A stretch of 64,000 bases of DNA from Arthrobacter sp. PAMC25284 (GTDB lineage: Bacteria > Actinomycetota > Actinomycetes > Actinomycetales > Micrococcaceae), in contig NZ_CP080382.1 in assembly GCF_019443425.1 (NCBI RefSeq), forward strand, positions 434,001 through 498,000. Direction: 5' to 3'. The translations under genes were made by a program, and so were the position numbers. Each line of letters starts with the position of its first letter. The stretch's first letter is position 1. The notes beneath the pieces were generated by a model. The model did not search any database and had not been told where the DNA came from. It saw only the letters and a program-made list of their open reading frames with translations. Positions 28,460 to 36,822 of this stretch are shown piece by piece.

Positions 28460-29553
28460 TCAGGGCTGGGCCGGGGAACGGAGCCATACAGACCCGTGCG
28501 GCCTGAGCACGATGCCCTGGTCAAGGCGCAGGTTCTCCGCGGTCAGGATGTCGACCGCCTCGGCCGCGAACCCGGAGAGGGTCTCCGCGGAGACCGACTG
28601 GGTTGCGTCGCTGAAGTTGGCCAGGGCCAGGATGGTGGTGCCGTCGCCGGGCCGCTGGTAGCCCAGGACGGCGCGGTTGTTCGTGGCAGAGTCGATTAGC
28701 CGGGTGCCGGCCAGTTCCGGCGTCGCCGATTGCGCGGTGATCATGCGCTGCAGCCCGGCGAAGACAGCACCGGACGGCGTCTCAGGGTCGTGGCGCTCCG
28801 CATACTGCTGCTCCGGGTAGTGGGGCCGGTTCACCCAACGTCTGTCCGCGCCGTGTCCGTCTTCGAGGGCATACCCGTAGTCGTTGAGCTGGCCCACCTC
28901 GTCGCCGAGGTACAGCAGCGGAATGCCGCCGGTGCTGAAGGCTTCCGAGTGCGCCAGGAGGATGCGGGCCACGGCCTCGGTTGACCCGTCCTCGAGTCCA
29001 CAGAGCGACGCGGTGGTTCCGGAAATCCGGCAATCTCCAGTGCGCGGATTGTCCTGGAAAGGCACGCCGCGGGCGAAGCTGCCGGGGGAACCGGTCGACG
29101 TAGAAAGAATTCAGGAACCGGCGGTGCTCGAACCCGCTCATGCCGAGTTCGGCGGCGTCATCGTCCGCAAACGTCCAGCCAATGTCATCGTGGCTCCGAA
29201 CGTAGTTTATCCAGGCGGTTCCCGCCGGAATGTTGTGCCTCCCCGCAGAGCATTTCATCGGACTGGAACCAGTCGGGGTTGGTTGCACGCTCGGCGTCCA
29301 GGGACTTGAGCTCCGCCGGCCGTTCCGACCAGGAGCGTGCGGCCTGCACCACCAGGGCGGTCAGCTGCGCCAGCCAGTCTTCCCGGACGCCGTAAAGGCC
29401 GTGGAACAACTTGCAGAGTTCGGGAAAACGCCGGTCAAACCACTCCTCGAAGTCGGTCCAGTCCGCTCCCTCGCGGACGATCCCGTCCCCCGTCGCCAGG
29501 GCGCTGCGCACGTGCTGCCGGGACTCGTGGTCCACGATGGCGGACTCGGGCAC
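28460..29553 (-). pseudogene. amylosucrase, internally deleted and frameshifted
   Basis: Pieces of a GH13 amylosucrase, which makes alpha-1,4-glucan from sucrose. The N-terminal ~105 residues ([33 protein letters not shown]) run from the GTG at 29553, preceded by AAGGAGG. Near 29245 they jump, in another frame, to [20 protein letters not shown] and then, after a +1 shift near 29084-29088, to [19 protein letters not shown] and the C-terminal domain. The middle of the catalytic barrel, with the nucleophile Asp and acid Glu, is absent. Normal enzymes have ~640 residues, so about 800 bp is missing. The +1 shift may be a sequence error; the deletion is probably real unless misassembled. Confidence 0.82.
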
Positions 29554-29685
29554 GGAGCGCCTCCTTGACGAATTTCGGACCGTGGTGGCCGGCTGGGATT
29601 TCCAGCGTATCGATGCCGGCGCTGCCTGCCCGTCTCCCGACGCCGAAAACCCGGGGACGACTCCGGTGATACGCCGGGACGCCTG

Positions 29686-30183
29686 TTACGCCGGGACGCG
29701 GATGGACAGCACGTCCATCGGCTGTCCGGCGGCGTATTGGCCGTCGAAAAGTTCGGCGCCGTCGGGGGAGTTCAGTACCTCAGCCTGCTCCCAGACCAGG
29801 AACCCGGCGAGTGCTCGGGGGGCTGACGCCTGCAGGAACCCCAGCTCGGCACGGTCTTGGCCAGCGCCGGTGCTGATGGAAAGAATTCCGCGGCCACCGG
29901 AGAACTCGACCCAAGGATCCAGTAACCGGACAAGGAGCATGCCGTGGTGGCCTGCAAGGCGGACGTCCCCCCGGAAGCGAAGGACCCCGGTACCGGTAAG
30001 GACGTCGTAATCCGAGCCGGCGGCCGGGAAGCTGAACCGTCCGGCCTCAGACATCGTGGCACCGGCGGAGACGGCCACAGTTCCGTCAGGGAGCTCCTTG
30101 ATGTAATCAACGAAGCTTCGCTTAATGCCCCAGGTGAGGCCCATTGGAGGCAAGGGATCGGGTGAACGGGGCGCTGCGTGCAC
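29686..30183 (-). CDS. cytoplasmic HtaA-domain protein
   Basis: A 165-residue protein made of one HtaA-like domain: LTWGIKRSFVDYIKELPDG, VSAGATMSEAGRFSFPA, GVLRFRGDVRLAGHHGML, DPWVEFSGGRGILSI, then a C-terminal extension. HtaA domains in corynebacteria bind haem at the surface, but this protein has no signal peptide or anchor, so its ligand is open. The GTG at 30183 follows AGGAG. It lies upstream of the broken amylosucrase on the same strand. Confidence 0.68.
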   Translation of the reverse strand: MHAAPRSPDPLPPMGLTWGIKRSFVDYIKELPDGTVAVSAGATMSEAGRFSFPAAGSDYDVLTGTGVLRFRGDVRLAGHHGMLLVRLLDPWVEFSGGRGILSISTGAGQDRAELGFLQASAPRALAGFLVWEQAEVLNSPDGAELFDGQYAAGQPMDVLSIRVPA

Positions 30184-30652
30184 GCGGGAGCTCCTGTTGC
30201 TGGGTTGGCTGGTCTGCTCCGAGCCTAGCGGGGGATCGACGTCGGAATGAATTCTTGCAGCCGGCCCCCTCCCCGGCCCCCGTGCAGGAGCCTGGGCCGC
30301 ACATGCTGCGGGGGCCACGGTCACCGCCGGATGCCGGGGGGAAGTCCGATCGTTTCCACCCCGGAGCATCGTTCCGGAAACTACTGGGACTACCGCGGGA
30401 AACTACTTGCCGCGCCATCGAACTACTTGCAATCCGGCCAACGCAGGCTACGCGGGACTACTAACCGCTGTACCCGTCTTTTTCGGGGCCCGAAGTCGGG
30501 TAGCGACATCGCTTGTTGCGCCCATTCAGGCGTGACACGGTGACATTGGAAAGTCGGAGGGAACAGTGTAGCAGCGCCGTCTAGTTCCGATGTTGTTGCG
30601 TCCCTCCCCCGAGCGATTAAGTTCGTTTTACCTGGGGAATACGGAGAATATC
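30184..30652. promoter_or_regulatory. regulatory-looking gap with AACTACT repeats
   Basis: About 470 bp without a gene. AACTACT occurs at 30379, 30401 and 30421, with a GACTACT at 30456, all on the plus strand. The first three lie 22 and 20 bp apart, and the second and third share the ten bases AACTACTTGC. Heptamer direct repeats spaced by one or two helix turns are the usual targets of SARP regulators, and a SARP gene starts at 30653, so autoregulation is possible. Confidence 0.45.
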
Positions 30653-31591
30653 GTGCAAAACCAGACCGGACCCACACCATCGATTTCAGTGCGCCTCTTC
30701 GGAACGTTTGAGGTTCGCCGGGACGGGGTTGCCTTGACGGCGGCGGACATGGGCGGCTGCAAACCCCGGCACATCCTGGAAATACTGCTCTTGAATCTTG
30801 GTACGCCGGTTTCCAAAACGAGCCTGATTGAGCAACTCTGGGGCGCGGGCGCAAGCGACGGCGCCGTCGCAACCCTAGAGAGCTATATCAGCGGCATCCG
30901 CCGGGCGATCCAGCCAGGACAGACCAAGACCGGCCCGCTCCGCACCGCAAACAGCGGTTACGTTCTGGATCCGCAACTGGTGGATCTGGATCTCTCGAAT
31001 TTCCACAAACTGGTGCGGGCCGCCGGTGTTTCGGAGCCCGCTGCGGCGTACCCGCTGCTGCTCGAAGCGCTGCAAATTTCGGCCGAGCCACTGCTCGGCT
31101 TCGAACTCGCCTCAGACTGGGCGGAGGAGGCCCGGATCCGCCACGCTGCCGACAAGGTCGCAGCGCAAATTGTCGCCGCGGAGACCGCGGCGACGCTGGG
31201 CGTGCCTGATGACGCTGTGAACCTGGCCCAGTCGGCCATTCGTGCCGAGCCGCTCAACGAACGGGCGTGGACGATTCTTGTCACGGCCTATGAACAGGCC
31301 GGTCTTCCCGTGGAAGGGCTCTCTGCCTACGACCGGTGCCGCCGGCTCTTTGATCATGACCTCGGCTGCGCCCCCGGGCCTGCCCTGCAGGCGGCTCACC
31401 TGAGGCTCCTGCGGCAACGCGCGGAAGGCAACACGGAGCTCTCCGAGGTGCTCGCAGCGCTGCTGTACCTGGGCGATCGCATGAATGGGTCCAAGAGCCG
31501 GCAACAGCCCGCGGCCGAGTCCCAGCGCATGCACGAGCACGCCGGGCGCGTTCTTGACGCCTTCCTGCAGAGGGTCCGGGCCGCCGTCTGA
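30653..31591 (+). CDS. SARP/BTAD-family transcriptional regulator
   Basis: A 312-residue small SARP-type activator. The N-terminal OmpR-like winged helix (SVRLFGTFEVRRDG, KPRHILEILLLNLGTPVSK, LIEQLWG, LESYISGIRRAI) is followed by the BTAD domain (residues ~115-265, e.g. NERAWTILVTAYEQAG, GLSAYDRCRRLFDHDLG) and a short tail. No ATPase or TPR extension. The GTG at 30653 has GGAG 7-8 bases upstream. SARPs often control secondary metabolism, but no biosynthetic cluster is seen nearby. Confidence 0.86.
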   Translation: MQNQTGPTPSISVRLFGTFEVRRDGVALTAADMGGCKPRHILEILLLNLGTPVSKTSLIEQLWGAGASDGAVATLESYISGIRRAIQPGQTKTGPLRTANSGYVLDPQLVDLDLSNFHKLVRAAGVSEPAAAYPLLLEALQISAEPLLGFELASDWAEEARIRHAADKVAAQIVAAETAATLGVPDDAVNLAQSAIRAEPLNERAWTILVTAYEQAGLPVEGLSAYDRCRRLFDHDLGCAPGPALQAAHLRLLRQRAEGNTELSEVLAALLYLGDRMNGSKSRQQPAAESQRMHEHAGRVLDAFLQRVRAAV

Positions 31592-31778
31592 CCTGCCGCA
31601 CCGCATGCAGTCCGGCTGCGCTAGCACGGGGCTGACTGCAAGTCCCGCCAGGGATCCAGCCGCGCCGCCCGTTAGTTTCGTCACGTGCCCGGGGTTCGTC
31701 CGGCAACCTCCCTCCGATGGCCCCATAATGGGAGTGGCCCGCCCGGACTTTTCCTGCCGGCAGGCAGGAGGAGAAACC

Positions 31779-32075
31779 ATGGACAAGCTGAAAGCCGTTG
31801 TGACCAACGAGTATTTCCCCGCGGCGGCGGTGCTCTTCGGCGTGGTCCTTTTCTGGACGCTTGGGCTGCTGGGCGGGCTCTCCCTCTTGAGCACCGGGCA
31901 GTCACCCGTGACCATTCTCAGCTGGCTCCTGTTCGTCTACGCCGCTGCGGTTTTGTCGCCCCTCGCCGGACTTATGGCGGTCAGCGACCTTATCCGCCGG
32001 TGGCTCCGGAACCGTACGCCGTCGGTCACGGCACAATCGACCGGCGCAACCTCCGGTAACTCACCGTCCGCGTAG
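31779..32075 (+). CDS. small membrane protein of unknown function
   Basis: A 98-residue protein with two hydrophobic helices (FPAAAVLFGVVLFWTLGLLG and SWLLFVYAAAVLSPLAGLMA) and a polar, Ser/Thr-rich C-terminus. GCAGGAGGAG precedes the ATG at 31779. No family recognised. The upstream 187 bp to the SARP gene hold nothing I can name. Confidence 0.65.
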   Translation: MDKLKAVVTNEYFPAAAVLFGVVLFWTLGLLGGLSLLSTGQSPVTILSWLLFVYAAAVLSPLAGLMAVSDLIRRWLRNRTPSVTAQSTGATSGNSPSA

Positions 32076-32120
32076 CAGGGCGACGCACTTCCCAGAATGC
32101 CGGGCTGGCGCCGTCTGACG

Positions 32121-32741
32121 CTACTCGAACCGGGATGGGTCGCCCATGCCGCGGCGCACGACTTCCGCTTCGCCGCCGGAAAAATCGATGACCGTGGTCG
32201 GTTCCGCTCCGCAATCGCCGGAGTCCACTACGGCATCCACCACATGGTCCAGGCGTTCTTTAATTTCCCAGCCCTGGGTCAGGGGCTCCTCCTCGTCCGG
32301 GAGCAACAGCGTGCTGGAGAGCAACGGTTCGCCGAGTTCAGCCAGCAGGGCCTGGACGACAGGGTTGTCGGGTATGCGCACGCCGACAGTTTTCTTCTTC
32401 GGGTGCAGCAGCCGCTTGGGAACTTCTTTGGTCGCCGGCAGGATGAACGTGAAGCTGCCCGGCGTCACGGCCTTGATGCTGCGGAAAACATCGTTGTCGA
32501 TCTGCACGAACTGTCCCAGCTGGGCGAAGTCCTTGCAGACCAGAGTGAAGTGGTGTTTGTCATTGAGCTGGCGGATCGTCCGGATCCGGTCCAGCGCTTC
32601 CTTGTTTCCCAGTTGCGCGCCGAGGGCGTAGCAGGAGTCGGTGGGATAGGCGATCAGGCCGCCTGACCGGATGATCTCCACCACTTGGCCTATGGAACGT
32701 GCCTGGGGATTCTGGGGGTGCACATCGAAGTATCTCGCCAT
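32121..32741 (-). CDS. Sua5/YciO/YrdC-family protein
   Basis: A 206-residue protein of the threonylcarbamoyl-AMP synthase family. Motifs: GGLIAYPTDSCYALGAQLGNKEAL, IRQLNDKHHFTLVC, PGSFTFILPATKEVPK and GVRIPDNPVVQALL. The KKKTVGVRIPDN form and the HFTLVC strand are typical of the YciO branch, whose role is less clear than that of TsaC/Sua5. It may take part in t6A tRNA modification or be a paralogue with another job. Confidence 0.85.
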   Translation of the reverse strand: MARYFDVHPQNPQARSIGQVVEIIRSGGLIAYPTDSCYALGAQLGNKEALDRIRTIRQLNDKHHFTLVCKDFAQLGQFVQIDNDVFRSIKAVTPGSFTFILPATKEVPKRLLHPKKKTVGVRIPDNPVVQALLAELGEPLLSSTLLLPDEEEPLTQGWEIKERLDHVVDAVVDSGDCGAEPTTVIDFSGGEAEVVRRGMGDPSRFE

Positions 32742-32877
32742 CCCACGAGCTTACGCCCCGCGGGGTATGGTGCTGGCGATCTTCCCACGTCGACTCATAG
32801 AATGGCCGGTGTCACCGGGAGACTAATCCGGTGAACCCGGCGAACGCCCGTGGGCAGCCCCAACAGTAGGAGCAGCA

Positions 32878-33196
32878 ATGACCTTGTCCCGTGAGGAAGC
32901 CAGCGATCTGAGGCAATGGAGCAGCCGGCTGATCCAGGCCCTGCAGATTCTCGATCTGGAGGTCGACCACGAGAAGATCATCGAGGTCGCCGAGCAGTCG
33001 GTACGGTCCGTGGGGCCCGCACGCCGGTGCGGTCAGTGCCTTCATCGTGGGATACGCGGCGGGCACAGTCTCCATCCACGGACGCAAAGACTCTCATGAG
33101 GCTGCAGCCACCGCGGCGGAGAAAGTTCTCCAGCTCACCGCCAACGGTGAGTCCGGCGGCCCCGACGAACACGGCTGGTCCAAGACCGCGCAATAA
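32878..33196 (+). CDS. DUF6457 protein (frameshifted)
   Basis: A 105-residue soluble protein if one base is removed from the GGGGCCC at 33012-33018. It starts MTLSREEASDLRQWSSRLIQ, continues EHGWSKTAQ at the C-terminus, and has the helical HAGAVSAFIVGYAAGT in the middle. I recognise it as DUF6457, a family I recall near or fused to molybdenum-cofactor proteins; here it converges on a molybdopterin oxidoreductase. A perfect 20-bp hairpin separates the two. Confidence 0.72.
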
Positions 33197-33267
33197 GACC
33201 GTTCTGCAGCATTACCGCCCCGGCAGCACACCGGCGGGCGCGCACCGCCGGCAGTACGGCGTGCGGG

Positions 33268-33313
33268 ACACGAACGAGGCCGCCGCCCGGCAAGGCGGCG
33301 GCCTCGTTCGTGT
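33268..33313. terminator. strong bidirectional terminator
   Basis: Perfect 20-bp stem (33268-33287 with 33294-33313) and a 6-base loop, between the convergent DUF6457 and molybdopterin oxidoreductase genes. It lacks a long T-run but is the most stable hairpin in the window by length. Confidence 0.85.
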
Positions 33314-33338
33314 TGCAGCTCAAGGAACGTCGGGGCCG

Positions 33339-35691
33339 CTAATGGGCTGCCGTTGCCCCTGCCGCTGAGTTCTCGGCGCTGTCCGGCGTCTGGTCCAGGC
33401 TGGGCTCCAGCCGGACAATGACCGCCTTCGAGATAGGCGTGTTGCTGCCCTCCGCGGTGTGGTTCAGCGGCACGAGCACGTTGGCCTCGGGATAATAGGC
33501 TGCAGCGCATCCCGGGGCGGTGGGGTAGGAGACCACCCGGAACTTGCGGATGACGCGCTCCGTCCCGTCCTGGTATTCGCCGCGGATGTCCACGAACTGC
33601 CCGTCGGCCAGCCCAAGCTCGGCAATATCCTCAGGATTGACGAACACCACGTGGCGCCCCTTCTTGATCCCGCGGTACCGGTCATTATGGCCGTAGATAG
33701 TGGTGTTGAACTGGTCATGGGACCGCATGGTCTGCAGAATCAGGGTCCCCGCAGGCCGTTCCACCGGCTCCAGGTGATTCACCGTGATAACGGCCTTGCC
33801 CGAAGGTGTCGGGAACGTGCGGGAGTCCCGCGGGCCGTTGGGCAAGATGAAGCCGCCTTCCTGGCGGATCCGCTCGTTGTAGTTCTCACAGCCGGCCACT
33901 ACGCGGGAGATGTGGTCCCTGATCACGTCGTAGTTCCGCTCGAACCCATCCCAGTCGGCCTTGACCTTGTCTCCGACGACCTCCTTGGCGAGGCGGCTAA
34001 CGATCACAGTCTCGGAGAGCAGGTGGTGCGAGACCGGCTCCACGCTGCCCCATGAACCATGCACCGCGCAGACGGTGTCTTCAACGGAAACAAACTGCGC
34101 ACCGCTTTCCTGGATGTCGATCTCGGTACGTCCCAGCGTGGGCAGGATGAGGGGCCTCGGCCCCCGTGACGGTGTGGGAGCGGTTGAGCTTGGTGGAAAC
34201 CTGGACGCTCATTTCCGTATTCTCCATCGCGGCCTCCGTGGCCTGCGTGTCGGAGATGGCGCCCACGAAGTTGCCGCCCATGCCGAAGAAAACCTTGAGC
34301 CGGCCATCGCGCATGCCCTCGATGGTCTGGACGGCGTCAACGCCATGCTCGCGCGGGGGGTCGAAGTCGAACTCTTTGGCCATGGCGTCCATAAAGGATT
34401 CTGGCATCTGCTCCCAGATGCCCATGGTGCGATCGCCCTGGACGTTGCTGTGTCCACGGATAGGCGAGGCGCCGGCGCCGGGCTTGCCGATGTTGCCGCG
34501 CAGCAGGAGAAGATTGATGATCTCCTTGATCGTGGCGACGCCCTTTTTCTGCTGCGTGATGCCCATCGCCCAGGTGATGATGACTTTGTCCGCCTTGAGG
34601 TAGCGGGCGGCGAGTTCATCGATTTCTTCGATGCGGAGCCCGGTGGCCTCGAGCACGGCGGCCTCGTCCAGCAGAGCGAGGTGTTCACGGAGCTCCTCGA
34701 GTCCCTCGCAGTGCTTGTTGAGGAAATCGTGGTCCAGGACTGTCCCGGGGTTCTTGGCCTCGGCGTCGAGGACGCGCTTCGACACGGCCTGGAGCAGCGC
34801 CATGTCGCCGCCAATGCGGATGTGCAGGAACTGGTCTGCGATCTCGGTGCCGCGCCCGACGACGCCCTTGACCTTCTGCGGGTTCTTGTAGCGGCGCAGG
34901 CCGGCCTCGGGGAGCGGGTTCACCGCGACGATCTCGCCGCCGTTTTCCTTGCAGGTCTCCAGCTCGGTCAGCATCCGCGGGTGGTTGGTGCCCGGGTTCT
35001 GGCCCATCACGATGATCAGGTCTGCATTGGCGTAATCCTCAAAGGAGACCGTTGCCTTGCCGATGCCGATGGTCTGCCCCATGCCCCAGCCCGAGGATTC
35101 ATGGCACATGTTGGAGCAATCGGGGAGATTGTTGGTGCCGTAACCCCGCACGAACAACTGGTAGGCGAAGGCGGCCTCATTGGACGTCCTGCCGCTGGTG
35201 TAGAACACGGCTTCGTGCGGCGAGGCCAGGCTTTTGAGTTTGTTGCCCAGCAGCTTGATCGCCTCATCCCAACTGATCGGCCGGTAGTGATCCTCGCCGG
35301 CCGGTTTGTAGACCGGTTCCGTCAGGCGGCCCTGCATTCCCAGCCAGTACTCGCTGCGTTTACGCAGTTCACTGACCGGGTGTTCGGCCCAGAACTCGGA
35401 GCCGATAACGACGGGGGTGGCCTCCCAAGTGACAGCCTTGGCCCCGTTTTCGCAAAACTCAAACGTCTTGCGGTGGGCCGGATCCGGCCAGGCGCAACTG
35501 GGGCAGTCGAAGCCCTTTTTCTGGTTCATCGCGAGCACCGTCTTGCGGGTGCGGTTCACGCCCATGTGCTCGATGGCCGGGATCATGGAATGCAGGACGC
35601 CGGGAATGCCGGCAGCCCAACTTTTCGGACCATCTCCGACTTCGAGGTCTTTCTCGTCAGTCTCTTCGATCCGAGGGTTCTTGCGGGTCAC
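33339..35691 (-). CDS. FdhF/YdeP-family molybdopterin oxidoreductase (frameshifted)
   Basis: Large molybdopterin enzyme of the formate-dehydrogenase-like YdeP family, 783 residues. N-terminal GFDCPSCAWPDPAH has a Cys pair unlike the 4Fe-4S motif of FdhF. Further on: YTSGRTSNEAAFAYQLF, NMCHESSGWGMGQ, IVMGQNPGTNHPRM, RGNIGKPGAGASPIRGHSN, FFGMGGNF. The C-terminal molybdopterin-binding part (VFVNPEDIAELGLADGQFV) is in a second frame. Removing one base from the GGGG at 34151-34154 joins them. GTG start at 35691 after AGAAGGG. The substrate is unproven; formate is only one possibility. Confidence 0.88.
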
Positions 35692-36822
35692 GTAAACATC
35701 CCTTCTGCTAGCACCGCCGGGTTGGGCAGGCGTGCGGAGCTACCACTATGCACTTTACTCTCAGGCCGATCCCCGCGCGTCGACCGGCATGGAGCGAGGC
35801 GCGGAACCGTGTCGCGAGCAATGTTACGGACTCGCGTGCCCGGCCGGTTGGAAACTTCGCTGAATGCGCGGACCAAAATTTCCGGCCCGGTCGTCGATTT
35901 CCGTTGACCCGGCAAAGAATGTCGACGCCGCTGCGGTCTGTGTGTTCTAGCAGCGACGGAAAATAGTTTCGTACTGCCGCTCACTGCCGCTCACTGCCGT
36001 TCCTCGCGGCCTCCGGAGACGTCTACGGCTCCAGAATAAACGTTCCGGACAACCTTCCAAAAATTACTTTTTTGCTTTGATAGACAGTCAAATACCGCGT
36101 GTGGCATTGGCCTCGAAGCGTGCATTTAACTGCTAAACAAGCGCTTCTTGGGGTATTGATTCAGCTCACCGCGGACAAATTCTTTGGGGAATATGCCGAA
36201 ATGATTGCGGGAGAGACTCGGCGCGACCGGATCCGTCCTCAGGCGGCCGAGGATCGCGTTACCATGTGGCAGCAGCGGACGGACGCGGGCCTGGCCTGCG
36301 GAATCACCGGAAAAAGTCCGCCATGTTGAGGGTTGGCCATCGCGCGAAGAAATCTCAGATTCCCACAAATCGCACATTTAGACCCCTTATCAATCGTTGG
36401 GGGTCCGTGCAAACTGCCCCGTGAAAAGCGCCCACGCAGGCGTCTTCCCGGATATCCGGTCGAAGCGTTGGCGTGAAAAATATGGTGCATAACGGCAGGC
36501 CCCGCAAGCATCAACAGGCTGCTGCCAGGGTGAGAATTGCCGTGCGGCCTGTAACTATTCCGTCAGCTCTATTTTTTTTGGATACGCTGCTCCTTTGCCG
36601 GCCGTGAATTAATTGCAAGGAGCGCTATCCGTGCTGTGATGCCGGCAATTTGCTGCTCCCACGCGTCCCATTCCTCCAAGAATAACTTTTCTATAAAGCG
36701 GCCTCTCGTCAGCCGACATCCGCCGCTTTCACGGGCCGATGACCGGGCTCTAAAAGTCCAAGTTTTCCCCAAGAATCTGGCCGCACTCTTGACCATCACT
36801 CACTCCAAGAGGCAGGTGTGCA
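35692..36822. other. 1.1-kb AT-richer non-coding region
   Basis: No gene I can support lies here. Base composition is visibly richer in A/T than the flanks, with runs such as AAATTACTTTTTTGCTTTG near 36060 and AATAACTTTTCTATAAAG near 36680. A 10-bp repeat, ACTGCCGCTC, occurs at 35973 and 35983 with a variant at 35993. Short open frames (36099-36329 plus, 36569-36799 minus) lack a family match and a good ribosome site. It may be a long promoter region for the peroxidase gene, or the edge of acquired DNA. Confidence 0.6.

Noticed and set aside
33961..35907. A 648-codon open frame opposite the molybdopterin oxidoreductase
   Set aside because: It is antisense to a clear enzyme gene and has no family features. 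Such long antisense frames are common in high-GC DNA.
36099..36329. A 76-codon open frame in the AT-richer gap
   Set aside because: No ribosome site, no recognised motif and no coding-type G/C bias at third positions that I can see. It may still be a decayed gene.
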